64,000 nucleotides of DNA from Candidatus Humimonas hydrogenitrophica. Its GTDB lineage: Bacteria; Gemmatimonadota; Gemmatimonadetes; Palauibacterales; Palauibacteraceae. Under the pieces are notes generated by a model that saw only the letters and a program-made list of their open reading frames with translations, made no database searches and was not told the DNA's origin. Positions 50,036 to 61,232 of this stretch are shown piece by piece (positions within the stretch are counted from its first letter, which is position 1; the number at the start of each line of letters is the position of its first letter). Position numbers and translations under genes: made by a program. Location: assembly GCA_947581615.1 (NCBI GenBank), contig CANPVD010000010.1, forward strand, positions 1 through 64,000. The letters are read 5' to 3'.

Positions 50036-52135
50036 ATGGCGGCCTCTACGCAAGAATACTCGACCGACCGCATCCGCAACGTCGTCCTCCTGGGCCACGG
50101 GGGATGCGGTAAGACCAGCCTGACCGACGCGATGTGCTACATCGCGGGCTCGACGGGCCGACGCGGCTCCGTGGAGGCCGGCAACGCGGTCACGGACTTC
50201 ACGCCGGAAGAGACCTCGCACGGCATGTCGATCAACCTCGGAGTCGCCCACGCGCCCTGGATGGGCGCCAAGGTGAACCTGATCGACACTCCCGGCTACC
50301 TGGACTTCTACGGGGAGACGCTGGCCGGCCTGCGCGTGGCCGACGGCGCGCTGGTCGTGGCGAGCGCGGTAGCCGGGGTCGAGGCGGGCACGGAGAAGGT
50401 GTGGGCCGCGGCCTCCGACCGTGGGCTGCCGCGCCTCTTCTTCATCTCCATGATGGACAAGGAGAACGCCTCATTCGAAAAGACCTTCGGACAGATCAAG
50501 TCGGTGATCGCCGAGGGCGCCATCCCGGTCGAGGTACCGATCGGGGCGGGTGACGCGTACCGCGGGATCGTGAACCTGTTCTCGAAGAAGGCGCACCTGT
50601 ACCGCGCCGGGAGCGACCGGGGAGAGTACGAGGAGGTCGAGATCCCCGAGGAGCTCGGTCCCGGCGTCGAGCGCTACCGGCAGGAGCTCATCGAGACCAT
50701 CGCCACGACGGACGACGCGCTCCTGGAGGCGTACCTGGAGGGCGAGGAGCTGGACCGGGAGCGGGTGCTGTCGGCGATGGCCGCGGCCATGCGTCGCGGC
50801 GAGCTGTTCCCGATCTTCTGCGGCTCGGCGCGGAGCGGCTGGGGCGTGCGCGCGGTGCTCAACAAGCTGGTCGAGCTGCTTCCGTCGCCCAACGAGGCGG
50901 GCCCGTACCTGGCCGAGGATCGGGACGGCGAGCCCGTGGAGCTGGCCGGCTCGGACTCGGAGTCGGCGACGGCGCTCGTGTTCAAGACGACGGCCGAGCC
51001 GCACGCCGGCGAGCTCAGCTACTTCCGCGTGTTCTCGGGCACGGTCTCGAATGGGGACTCCCTGGCCAACGCCAGCCGCTCCGGCAGCGAGCGCATCACG
51101 CACCTGGCGATCCCGGACGGGTCCGAGCGGCTCGAGGTCGGCCGGCTGCACGCCGGCGACATCGGGGTGGTCGCCAAGCTCAAGGTCACGCACACGGGCG
51201 ACACCCTCGCCTCGGAGTCCAGGCCGCTCCGGCTGCAGACCATCGACTGGCCGGAGCCGGACATCGCCGTGGCCGTGGCCCCGGCCTCCCGTGGCGACGA
51301 GGACCGGCTGTCGACCGGGCTGGCGCGGCTTCACGAGGAGGATCCCACCTTCCGGTCCGCGTTCGATCCCGAGCTGGGCCAGACCATCGCGAGGGGGCTC
51401 GGGGAGCTCCACCTGAACGTCACCCTGGAGAAGCTGCTCCGGAAGTACGGTGTGGAGGTCCAGACCGAGGAGCCGCGCATCCCGTACCGGGAGACGCTGA
51501 CCCGGGAGGCCGAGGGGCAGGGTCGCTACAAGAAGCAGACGGGCGGCCGCGGCCAGTACGGCGACTGCTGGGTCCGGCTCAAGCCCCTGCCGCACGGCTC
51601 AGGCTACGCGTTCGTCGACGCGATCAAAGGGGGCGTGATCCCCAACAAGTTCGTGTCCGCCGTCGACCACGGCATCCGGGAGTCCGCCGCTCGAGGGGTG
51701 CTGGCCGGGTACCCGGTCGTGGACTTCCAGGCCGAGGTGTACGACGGCTCGCATCACTCGGTGGACAGCTCCGAGCAGGCGTTCAAGGTGGCCGGCTCCA
51801 TGGCGTTCAAGAACGTCGCCCGGAAGGCGGGCCCGGTGCTGCTCGAACCGATCATGGAGATCGAGGTGACCACGCCCGAGGAGTACATGGGAGACATCAT
51901 CGGCGACCTGAACGGCCGCCGGGGCCGGGTCCTGGGCATCGAGGCCCGCGGCCACCTGCAGCTCGTCCGGGCCATGGTCCCCCAGGCCGAGCTCTACCGG
52001 TACTCGGCCGCGCTGCGCTCCCTCACGCACGGCAAGGGGGTGCACGCCCGGCGGCTGCACGGCTACGAGCGCGCGCCGGCCGATGTGACCGAGCGGGTCA
52101 TCGCCCGGTCGCAGGAGGAGCGCCAGGCCTCCTGA
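50036..52135 (+). CDS. elongation factor G-like protein (EF-G-2 type)
   Basis: A 699-residue translational GTPase paralogue of EF-G with all five domains. G1 is GHGGCGKTSL near residue 19, G3 is DTPGYLDF near 83. The G4 position reads ISMMDKENA instead of NKxD, so guanine recognition is altered. Domain IV has KKQTGGRGQYGDCWVRL; domain V ends the protein. It resembles EF-G-2 of Thermus, which is not an essential translocase. The ATG follows GAGAGGAG. It sits alone with its own promoter, away from rpsL/rpsG, and is followed by a short GC hairpin. Confidence 0.88.
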   Translation: MAASTQEYSTDRIRNVVLLGHGGCGKTSLTDAMCYIAGSTGRRGSVEAGNAVTDFTPEETSHGMSINLGVAHAPWMGAKVNLIDTPGYLDFYGETLAGLRVADGALVVASAVAGVEAGTEKVWAAASDRGLPRLFFISMMDKENASFEKTFGQIKSVIAEGAIPVEVPIGAGDAYRGIVNLFSKKAHLYRAGSDRGEYEEVEIPEELGPGVERYRQELIETIATTDDALLEAYLEGEELDRERVLSAMAAAMRRGELFPIFCGSARSGWGVRAVLNKLVELLPSPNEAGPYLAEDRDGEPVELAGSDSESATALVFKTTAEPHAGELSYFRVFSGTVSNGDSLANASRSGSERITHLAIPDGSERLEVGRLHAGDIGVVAKLKVTHTGDTLASESRPLRLQTIDWPEPDIAVAVAPASRGDEDRLSTGLARLHEEDPTFRSAFDPELGQTIARGLGELHLNVTLEKLLRKYGVEVQTEEPRIPYRETLTREAEGQGRYKKQTGGRGQYGDCWVRLKPLPHGSGYAFVDAIKGGVIPNKFVSAVDHGIRESAARGVLAGYPVVDFQAEVYDGSHHSVDSSEQAFKVAGSMAFKNVARKAGPVLLEPIMEIEVTTPEEYMGDIIGDLNGRRGRVLGIEARGHLQLVRAMVPQAELYRYSAALRSLTHGKGVHARRLHGYERAPADVTERVIARSQEERQAS

Positions 52136-52147
52136 GAGGCCCCCCGC

Positions 52148-52167
52148 GCCGGGGCACACGCCCCGGC
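52148..52167 (+). terminator. GC-rich hairpin after the EF-G paralogue
   Basis: GCCGGGG (52148-52154), loop CACACG, CCCCGGC (52161-52167), twelve bases after the stop. No T run follows, so it is at most a weak or Rho-assisted terminator. Confidence 0.35.
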
Positions 52168-52270
52168 CCGGAGGGTAGAGAATTTCCGGGAGCAGCGGCC
52201 CCGCGCGAGCCCGGAGGCGGGCTCCCGGCGCGGCTTCGCACCACTCGGGCCTTCCACGGGGAGCATCCGT

Positions 52271-53029
52271 TTGTCAGGTCACAGCAAGTGGTCCAAGATC
52301 AAGCGCCAGAAGGGCAAGAACGACAAGCAGAAGGGTCGTTTGTTCGCCAAGTTGGGCCGGGAGATCGCGGTGGCGGCCCGGGAGGGCGGCGGCGACCCGG
52401 GGTTCAATCCGCGCCTGCGCACCGCCATCGACAACGCGCAGGCCGAGAACATGCCCAACGAGAACATCGAGCGCGCCATCCAGCGCGGCACGGGGGAGCT
52501 CCCGGGGGTCGACTACCAGGAGGTCACCTACGAGGGGTACGGGCCGGGCGGCGCCGCCCTGTTCATGGAATGCGTCACCGACAACGCCAACCGCACCGTC
52601 CAGGAGCTGCGCTACCTGCTCGAGCGCTACGACGGCAACCTGGGGCGCGACGGCTCGGTGGCGTGGATGTTCGACCGGGTCGGCGAGGTGTGGCTGGACG
52701 CCGGGCACTACGATGAGGACGTGGCGCTGGAGGCGGCCCTCGAGGCCGGCGCCGACGACATGACGCGTGACGGGGACGCGTACCGCATCCAGACCTCCGC
52801 GGCCCGCTTCCACGAAGTCGCCGAGGCGCTGCGGGAGCGGGGACTCGAGATCCGGGAGTCCGGCCTGGCCATGGTGCCCAAGTCGGCCATGCGGGTCGAG
52901 GGTCGGCAGGCCGAGCGCCTGCTCGAGCTCCTGTCGGAGATCGAGGACCACGACGACGTGCAGCAGGTGTGGTCCAACTTCGAGGTGGACGAGGAGGCCC
53001 TCGCGGCCATGGAGTCGGCCGGCTCCTGA
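52271..53029 (+). CDS. yebC: YebC/PmpR-family transcriptional regulator / translation factor
   Basis: A 252-residue YebC protein. The start signature SGHSKWSKIKRQKGKND and the middle ENIERAIQRGTGELPG plus VTYEGYGPGGAALF are diagnostic. YebC proteins act as DNA-binding regulators and, for some members, help ribosomes through polyproline stretches. Since the family begins with MxGHSKW, the TTG at 52271 must be the start codon; GGGGAG lies just upstream. Its stop is within the ruvC start (CTGA). In this order yebC-ruvC-ruvA-ruvB is the common arrangement. Confidence 0.95.
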   Translation: MSGHSKWSKIKRQKGKNDKQKGRLFAKLGREIAVAAREGGGDPGFNPRLRTAIDNAQAENMPNENIERAIQRGTGELPGVDYQEVTYEGYGPGGAALFMECVTDNANRTVQELRYLLERYDGNLGRDGSVAWMFDRVGEVWLDAGHYDEDVALEAALEAGADDMTRDGDAYRIQTSAARFHEVAEALRERGLEIRESGLAMVPKSAMRVEGRQAERLLELLSEIEDHDDVQQVWSNFEVDEEALAAMESAGS

Positions 53030-53511
53030 GAGTCCTCGGGATCGATCCCGGCAGCCACGTCATGGGCTACGGGCTGGTCGCCCGGGCCGGGGGCGGCTTC
53101 ACGCTCGAGGAATGCGGCGTGCTGCGTGCCGATGCGGACACCTCCCTCCCCGAGCGACTCGTACAGATCCATCGCGGCCTGCAGGAGGTGCTGGAGCGGC
53201 TCCGGCCGACCTGCGTGGCGGTCGAGGACGTGTTCCATGGCCGCAACGCCCGCACCGCCGCGGTCCTCGGGCACGCTCGCGGCGCCATCCTCCTCACCGC
53301 GGCCCTGTTCGAGATGGAGGTGGCCGAGTACCCGCCCGCCACCATCAAGAAGGCCGTGGTCGGCAACGGAAACGCCGCCAAGGACCAGGTGGCGTTCATG
53401 GTCCAGAAGCACCTGGGCCTGGCCAGCCCGCCCGAGCCGGCCGATGCCGCCGACGGCTGCGCCGCGGCCCTCTGCCATCTCATGGTCGGCGTGGGGCCGC
53501 TGGCCCGGTGA
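53026..53511 (+). CDS. ruvC: crossover junction endodeoxyribonuclease RuvC
   Basis: A 161-residue Holliday-junction resolvase that cuts recombination intermediates with RuvAB. Catalytic acids are in LGIDPGS (Asp near residue 6), VEDVFHGRNARTA (Glu near 67) and the late ADAADGCAAALCH (Asp near 143). No ATG, GTG or TTG is placed at the normal N-terminus; the only fitting start is CTG 53026, which overlaps the yebC stop as CTGA and gives MRVLGIDPG. An in-frame GTG at 52969 would add 19 atypical residues. Confidence 0.92.
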   Translation: MRVLGIDPGSHVMGYGLVARAGGGFTLEECGVLRADADTSLPERLVQIHRGLQEVLERLRPTCVAVEDVFHGRNARTAAVLGHARGAILLTAALFEMEVAEYPPATIKKAVVGNGNAAKDQVAFMVQKHLGLASPPEPADAADGCAAALCHLMVGVGPLAR

Positions 53512-53515
53512 GCCG

Positions 53516-54103
53516 ATGATCCGCCGCATTCGGGGGCGGCTCCTGGCGGTGGGCACCGACCGCGTCGAGGTCCTCACCGTGTCGGGCCTGGGATACGAGG
53601 TGCTGGTGCCCGCCACCGTGCTGGACCGACTGCCCCCCGTGGGCGAGGAGGTCGAGCTGCACACGGCCCTGGTCGTGCGGGACGACGCCCTGGAGCTGTA
53701 TGGCTTCGCGGGCGCCCGCGACCGGGAGCTCTTCCTGCGCCTCCAGACGGCCAGCGGCGTGGGCCCCCGGCTCGCCCTCGCCCTGCTCGGCTCGCTGCCG
53801 GGGGGACGGATCGTGCGGGCCATACGGGCCAAGGACCACGACGTGCTGCGCACGGTGAGCGGCGTCGGGAAGAAGACGGCCGAGCGCATCGCCGTGGAGC
53901 TGGCCGACAAGCTGGACGACCTGGTCTCCGAGGAGGAGCCCGAGGTCGGAACGGGCGCGGCGCTGGAGGCCGTGCAGGCCCTGCGCAACCTCGGCTACGG
54001 CGCCCGGGACAGCGAGGACGCCGTGCACCGCGCCCGGCGGTCCCTGGACGGGCGCGAGGTGGGGGTGGAGGAGCTGGTGCGCCTCGCGCTGCAGCACGTA
54101 TGA
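53516..54103 (+). CDS. ruvA: Holliday junction ATP-dependent DNA helicase subunit RuvA
   Basis: A 195-residue RuvA, the tetrameric junction-binding platform for RuvB. It has the OB-fold start [19 protein letters not shown] and GYEVLVPA; then helix-hairpin-helix motifs ([37 protein letters not shown]), and the C-terminal RuvB-binding domain ending [12 protein letters not shown]. The ATG is four bases after the ruvC stop; ruvB starts seven bases after its own. Confidence 0.95.
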   Translation: MIRRIRGRLLAVGTDRVEVLTVSGLGYEVLVPATVLDRLPPVGEEVELHTALVVRDDALELYGFAGARDRELFLRLQTASGVGPRLALALLGSLPGGRIVRAIRAKDHDVLRTVSGVGKKTAERIAVELADKLDDLVSEEEPEVGTGAALEAVQALRNLGYGARDSEDAVHRARRSLDGREVGVEELVRLALQHV

Positions 54104-54110
54104 GGGCGGG

Positions 54111-55156
54111 ATGAGCGAGCGGTCCGAGATCACCACACCCGACGTGCTCGGGGCCGAGGAGCGGGTCGAGTCCTCGCTCCGTCCCGACCGGCTGGCCGAC
54201 TTCGTGGGCCAGGAGGGCGTCAAGGGGAGCCTCCGGGTCTACCTGGAGGCCGCCCTCGGACGCGGAGAGGCGTTGGACCACACCCTGTTCTTCGGCCCGC
54301 CGGGCCTCGGGAAGACCACGCTCGCGCGGCTGCTGGCGCGGGAGCTCGGCGTCAACATCAAGCTCACCTCCGGGCCCGTGCTCGAGAAGCCGGGAGACCT
54401 GGCCGCGCTCCTCACCAACCTGGAGCCGCGCGACATCCTCTTCATCGACGAGATCCACCGGCTCAGGCCGGTGATCGAGGAGTTCCTCTACCCGGCCATG
54501 GAGGACTTCCGCATCGAGGTCCGGCTGGGGGAGGGACCGCGCGCCAGGACCGTCTCCATGCAGATCGAGCGCTTCACGCTCGTCGGGGCGACGACCCGGT
54601 TCGGACTCCTCACGGCCCCCATGCGTGCCCGGTTCGGGATCATCGAGCGTCTCGGCTTCTACCCGGAGGAGGACCTTCGCGCCATCGTCGAGCGCTCGGC
54701 CCGCATCCTGGGGGTGCCGGCCTCCGCCGAGGGAGCGGCCGAGATCGCGCGGCGCTCGCGCGGGACCCCGCGCATCGCCAACCGCATCCTGCGCCGCGTG
54801 CGCGACTATGCCGAGGTCGAGGCGGACGGGACGGTCGACGTCGACACGGCACGCCGCGGCCTCGACATGCTCAACGTGGACGAGTACGGGCTGGACGAGA
54901 TGGACACGCGGGTGGTTCGGGCCATCATCGAGAGCTTCGAGGGCGGTCCGGTGGGGGTCGAATCGCTGGCGGTGGCCGTGGGTGAGGACGCGGGAACGCT
55001 GGAGGAGGTCTACGAGCCCTACCTCATCCAGAACGGCTACGTGCAGCGGACCAGCCGGGGCCGGGTGGCGACCGCCAAGGCCTACCGCCGGTTCGGTTAC
55101 CGGCTCCCCGAGGGGGGCCAGGGGGGCGGGCAGTCCTCCCTGTTCGACCCGGAAGC

Positions 55157-55160
<4 letters not shown>
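54111..55160 (+). CDS. ruvB: Holliday junction ATP-dependent DNA helicase subunit RuvB
   Basis: A 349-residue AAA+ motor that drives branch migration. Walker [16 protein letters not shown] is near residue 62, Walker [11 protein letters not shown] near 108, sensor GATTRFGLL near 160 and the arginine/winged-helix part with [18 protein letters not shown] near 310. Length is normal for the family. The stop overlaps the queA start by GTGA, linking the recombination genes with the queuosine genes. Confidence 0.97.
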
Positions 55161-57510
<2,350 letters not shown>

Positions 57511-57627
57511 GGCTCGCCGCCCACCTCGATCGCGTCGGCGGTTCTTCCCGAAGGCCCCGTCGGTCGGGAACATCGCCGCAGAGCCCCGGTATCCGACATC
57601 GGCCCACACGAGCCAAGGAAGGCCAGC

Positions 57628-57939
57628 GTGACGCCCCACATCCTGCCCGCACTGATGGCCAGCCCCCAGGGAGGCGGCGCGAGCCCGTGGGGAACGCTGA
57701 TCATGTTCGCCGCGATCTTCGCAATCTTCTACTTCCTCCTGATCCGCCCGCAGCGCAAGCAGCAGAAGGAGCACGAGGAAATGGTCGCGAAGCTCGAGAA
57801 GGGGGACGAAGTGGTCACCCTCGGCGGCATCATCGGCCGCATCATCCACGTCGAGGACGATCGGGTGACGATCAAGACGGGAGACGACACACGGCTCGAG
57901 ATCGAGCGCGGCAAGGTGGGCCGCAAGATCGCCGAGTGA
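57628..57939 (+). CDS. yajC: preprotein translocase accessory subunit YajC
   Basis: A 103-residue membrane protein of the Sec system, partner of SecDF. One TM helix (LIMFAAIFAIFYFLLI, residues ~24-39) is followed by RPQRKQQKEHEEMVAKLEKGDEVVTLGGI, the YajC signature. The start is GTG 57628, preceded by AAGGAAGG. It follows tgt by 117 bases, the frequent tgt-yajC order; secD and secF are not next, and def follows instead. Confidence 0.92.
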   Translation: MTPHILPALMASPQGGGASPWGTLIMFAAIFAIFYFLLIRPQRKQQKEHEEMVAKLEKGDEVVTLGGIIGRIIHVEDDRVTIKTGDDTRLEIERGKVGRKIAE

Positions 57940-57964
57940 GCGGGAGCCGCACCACGGGAGAGCG

Positions 57965-58486
57965 ATGAGCGTGCTGGACATACGGATTCTCGGCGATCCG
58001 ATCCTCCGGCGGGAGTGCGATCCGGTCGAAGAGGTGGACCGGGAGCTCCGCGCTCTCATCCGCGACATGCGGGACACGATGTACGCGGCCGACGGCGTGG
58101 GTCTGGCGGCGCCCCAGGTGGGCGTCCCTCTGCGCGTGTTCGTATACGACGTCCGCGACGACGAGCAGCCGTCCGGCGCCCTCGTCAACCCCCGCATCGA
58201 GTCGCGGAGCGGCTCCTCGAAAGGCGAGGAGGGATGCCTGAGCATCCCCGGCCTGGCCGACGTCGTCGAGCGGTCCGAGAGCATCGTGATCACGGGCCTG
58301 GACGCGGAGGGCGAGCGGGTCCGTATCGAGGCCGGGGGCATGCTGAGCCGCTGCCTGCAGCACGAGGTCGACCACCTGAACGGCGTGCTCTTCCTGGATC
58401 ACCTGAGCCCCCTCAAGCGCAAGCTCCTCCTGGACAAGTGGGCCAAACGGGAGGAGGGCGGCGAGGTCGGCGCGGGCCGGTCCTGA
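57965..58486 (+). CDS. def: peptide deformylase
   Basis: A 173-residue metal enzyme that removes the formyl group from nascent proteins. All three motifs are intact: GVGLAAPQVG near residue 47, EGCLSIPG near 92 and QHEVDHLNG near 136, giving Cys and two His metal ligands and the catalytic Glu. GGAG precedes the ATG by six bases. fmt follows after 31 bases, the common def-fmt pair. Confidence 0.96.
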   Translation: MSVLDIRILGDPILRRECDPVEEVDRELRALIRDMRDTMYAADGVGLAAPQVGVPLRVFVYDVRDDEQPSGALVNPRIESRSGSSKGEEGCLSIPGLADVVERSESIVITGLDAEGERVRIEAGGMLSRCLQHEVDHLNGVLFLDHLSPLKRKLLLDKWAKREEGGEVGAGRS

Positions 58487-58517
58487 CGGTCCCGGGCGGC
58501 GCCAGGGCGTGACGGGC

Positions 58518-59513
58518 ATGCGCGTGCTGTTCTGGGGCACCTCCGACTACGCGCTGCCGTCCCTCCGGACCCTCGTCGGCTCCGGGCACACGGTCGCCGG
58601 CGTGGTCACCCAGCCCGACCGCCCGGCCGGCCGCGGTCGATCCCTCCGCGCCACTCCGGTCAAGGAAGCCGCCATGTCCGCGGGCCTCCCCCTCCTCCAG
58701 CCCGAAAAGCCTCGCGGCGAGGACTTCATGGCCCGGATCTCGGCGCTGGAGGCCGACATCTCGGTGGTGGCGGCCTACGGGGAGATCCTCACGGAGCCGG
58801 TGCTCGAGGCGCCGCCACGTGGTACCATCAACGTACATGCCTCCCTTCTCCCCGAGCTCCGGGGCGCCGCCCCGATCAACTGGGCCATCATCCGCGGACA
58901 CCGGGAGAGCGGCGTGACGATCATCCGCCTGGTCCGCGAGCTGGACGCGGGTCCGATCCTGGCCCAGGAAGGCGTTCCGCTCGGGCGAGAGACGACGGCC
59001 GGCGAGCTGTTCGTGACCCTCTCGGAGCTGGGGGCCACGCTGCTGATCGACGTGCTCGACGGACTGGAGGAGGGAACGGTGGAGGCCCGCGAGCAGGATC
59101 ACGGGCGCGCCACGTACGCGCCCAAGCTGGACCGGGACACGGTCCGGATCGACTGGACCCTGTCCGCCGAAGAGATCGGGCGCTGGATCCGGGGCTGCGA
59201 CCCGTGGCCGGCAGCCTGGAGCCTGCTCGAGGCCGGGCCGGGATCCGATGCCGGGCCGCTGGCCGTGCAACTGTTCCGGCCGCGGCCGAGGACGGACGCG
59301 TTGGTGGAGGGCGGGCCGGCCGGAGCGTCCGGCGGGGGGCCGGCGCCCGGTCCGGGTACGGTCCTGGTGGCGGACCCGCGAGGCGCGCTGCTCGTGGCGG
59401 CCGGGTCCGGCGCGGTCGAGATCGGCGAGGTCAAGCCCGCCGCCGGCCGCCGGATGGGCGCCGGGGCGTGGGTACGCGGGCGCGGGGCCCGGCCGGGCCA
59501 GCGCTTCGTGTGA
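58518..59513 (+). CDS. fmt: methionyl-tRNA formyltransferase
   Basis: A 331-residue enzyme that formylates initiator Met-tRNA using 10-formyl-tetrahydrofolate. MRVLFWGTSDYALPSLRTL opens the Rossmann domain; INVHASLLPELRGAAPINWA holds the catalytic Asn/His region, and the C-terminal tRNA-binding domain follows after KLDRDTVRIDW. A Gly/Pro-rich insert lies near residue 275. ATG 58518 is preferred because it gives the usual N-terminus; GTG 58509 is in frame. Its stop is in a GTGA overlap with thiE. Confidence 0.95.
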   Translation: MRVLFWGTSDYALPSLRTLVGSGHTVAGVVTQPDRPAGRGRSLRATPVKEAAMSAGLPLLQPEKPRGEDFMARISALEADISVVAAYGEILTEPVLEAPPRGTINVHASLLPELRGAAPINWAIIRGHRESGVTIIRLVRELDAGPILAQEGVPLGRETTAGELFVTLSELGATLLIDVLDGLEEGTVEAREQDHGRATYAPKLDRDTVRIDWTLSAEEIGRWIRGCDPWPAAWSLLEAGPGSDAGPLAVQLFRPRPRTDALVEGGPAGASGGGPAPGPGTVLVADPRGALLVAAGSGAVEIGEVKPAAGRRMGAGAWVRGRGARPGQRFV

Positions 59514-60160
59514 GCGCCCGGGAGGGGCGCGGGTTGCCTCCCCTGCACGTGCTCGTCACGCCCACGGTCGCCGCACGCGCCGACTTCGCCCGGACCGCGA
59601 CCCGGATGCGCGAGCGCTGCGGACCGGCGCTGGCCCTCCACCTGAGGCTACCGGGCGCGACGGGACGGAAGCTGTACGGGCTCACCCGAGGGCTGGCGGC
59701 GGCGGCGCGCCGCCACGGCGGCTGGGTGGTCGTCAACGAGCGGCTCGATGTGGCGCTGGCGGCGGGGGCGCACGCCGCGCAGCTCGGGTCGCAAGCCCTC
59801 CCGGTGCGGGAAGCCGTGACCGTAGCGGCCGGCCGCCTGGCGATCGGCGCCTCGGTGCACGGACCGGAGGAGGCGCGGGGGGCGGCCCGGGACGGAGCGA
59901 ACTACCTCGTTCTGGGTACGATCTTCGCGACGCCCTCCCACCACGACGTGGAGCCCGGTGGCGGCGATCGCATCGCCGCCTGCCGCGCGGTCGACCTCCC
60001 CATCGTGGCCATCGGCGGGATCGACCTGTCGCGCGTTCCCGACGTGATGGTGGCCGGCGCGTCCGGGATCGCCGTGATCCGGGCCGTGTGGTCCGCGACC
60101 TCGCCGGTGGAGGCGGCCGTGTCACTGGCGCGCGCCCTGGAACCGGGGGAACCGAGGTGA
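59510..60160 (+). CDS. thiE: thiamine-phosphate synthase / TenI-like protein
   Basis: A 216-residue TIM-barrel protein of the ThiE/TenI family. NERLDVALAAGAHAAQLGSQALPVREA and ANYLVLGTIFATPSHHDVEPGG match the diphosphate-binding and hydroxymethyl-pyrimidine side of the fold; PIVAIGGIDLSRVPDVM follows. ThiE joins the thiazole and pyrimidine moieties; TenI acts in thiazole aromatisation. Because thiS and thiG come next, either role would fit. The GTG at 59510 overlaps fmt by GTGA, and thiS overlaps its own end the same way. Confidence 0.82.
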   Translation: MSAREGRGLPPLHVLVTPTVAARADFARTATRMRERCGPALALHLRLPGATGRKLYGLTRGLAAAARRHGGWVVVNERLDVALAAGAHAAQLGSQALPVREAVTVAAGRLAIGASVHGPEEARGAARDGANYLVLGTIFATPSHHDVEPGGGDRIAACRAVDLPIVAIGGIDLSRVPDVMVAGASGIAVIRAVWSATSPVEAAVSLARALEPGEPR

Positions 60161-60372
60161 ACGAAGCCCGCATCGATATCGAGGTCAACGGCGAGCCCCG
60201 CCGGGTCCCCGACGGTCTGTCCGTGGCCGGACTGCTGGAGCGGCTGGACGTGGACCGGCGCACGGTGGTCGTGGAGGTCAACCGGCGGGTCGTGCGACGT
60301 GCCGACCTGGACGACGTGCGGGTGGACGCGGGCGACCGGGTGGAGATCGTCCGCTTCGTCGGAGGCGGCTGA
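60157..60372 (+). CDS. thiS: sulfur carrier protein ThiS
   Basis: A 71-residue ubiquitin-like protein that carries sulfur as a C-terminal thiocarboxylate for thiazole synthesis. It has the ThiS pattern (IEVNGEPRRVPDGLSVAGLL; VVEVNRRVVRR) and ends in VGGG, the Gly-Gly end needed for adenylation. GTG 60157 overlaps thiE by GTGA. No thiF appears in the window. Confidence 0.93.
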   Translation: MNEARIDIEVNGEPRRVPDGLSVAGLLERLDVDRRTVVVEVNRRVVRRADLDDVRVDAGDRVEIVRFVGGG

Positions 60373-60410
60373 GTGGATTCGACTTCCGTATCGAGCGAGG
60401 AGAGACATAG

Positions 60411-61232
60411 ATGAGCACCGTACTGCAGCAAGACCCCGGTTCCGAGGCGCTGGCGCGGATCGACGAGCCGCTCACGATCGCGGGCAGGTCCTTCCGATCG
60501 CGTCTCATCGTGGGAACGGGGAAGTACGACGCGCCCGAGACCATGGTGCAGGCGCTGCGGGCGTCGGGCACGGAGATCGTCACGGTCGCCGTCCGCCGGG
60601 TGGACCTGGACGCCTCGAAGCGAGAGAGCCTCCTCCATCACCTGGACCCGGAGGAGTTCCTCCTGCTCCCCAACACGGCCGGCTGCTACGATGCCGAGGA
60701 CGCGATCCGCTACGCGCGGCTGGGCCGCGAGGCCGGGCTCCACGACTGGGTCAAGCTGGAGGTCATCGGCGACGAGGAGACGCTGTTCCCGGACGTGGAG
60801 CAGCTCCTGGTCGCCGCCCGGGTCCTCGTCGAGGAGGGCTTCACGGTCCTCGCCTATACGAACGACGACCTGGTCACCGCCCTCAAGCTCCAGGAGGCGG
60901 GTGTGGCGGCCGTCATGCCCCTCGCCTCGCCGATCGGGAGCGGCCTCGGCCTGCTCAACCCGGTCACGATCCGCATCCTCAAGCGTCGCCTCGACGTGCC
61001 GGTGATCGTGGACGCCGGCGTGGGCACGGCGTCCGACGCGTGCATCACCATGGAACAGGGGGTCGACGGCGTGCTCATGAACACGGCGCTGGCCGCCGCG
61101 GAGCGGCCGGTCCTCATGGCGGCCGCCATGCGACGGGCCGTGGAGGCGGGCCGCATGGCCTACCTGGCCGGCCGCATGCCGCGCCGCGAGTGGGCGGTGC
61201 CATCGAGTCCCACCGGGGGCATGCTGGGTTGA
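60411..61232 (+). CDS. thiG: thiazole synthase ThiG
   Basis: A 273-residue TIM-barrel enzyme forming the thiamine thiazole from deoxyxylulose phosphate, dehydroglycine and ThiS thiocarboxylate. [44 protein letters not shown] with the Schiff-base Lys, [17 protein letters not shown] and [11 protein letters not shown] are all typical. GAGGAGA precedes the ATG. No thiH or thiO (dehydroglycine source) lies nearby. The stop overlaps rsmB by TTGA. Confidence 0.96.
   Translation: MSTVLQQDPGSEALARIDEPLTIAGRSFRSRLIVGTGKYDAPETMVQALRASGTEIVTVAVRRVDLDASKRESLLHHLDPEEFLLLPNTAGCYDAEDAIRYARLGREAGLHDWVKLEVIGDEETLFPDVEQLLVAARVLVEEGFTVLAYTNDDLVTALKLQEAGVAAVMPLASPIGSGLGLLNPVTIRILKRRLDVPVIVDAGVGTASDACITMEQGVDGVLMNTALAAAERPVLMAAAMRRAVEAGRMAYLAGRMPRREWAVPSSPTGGMLG

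Noticed and set aside
60373-60410. TPP riboswitch before thiG or thiE
   Set aside because: The gap is only 38 nt and lacks the conserved CTGAGA and CTGATCTGG elements. The fmt-thiE junction is a direct overlap.
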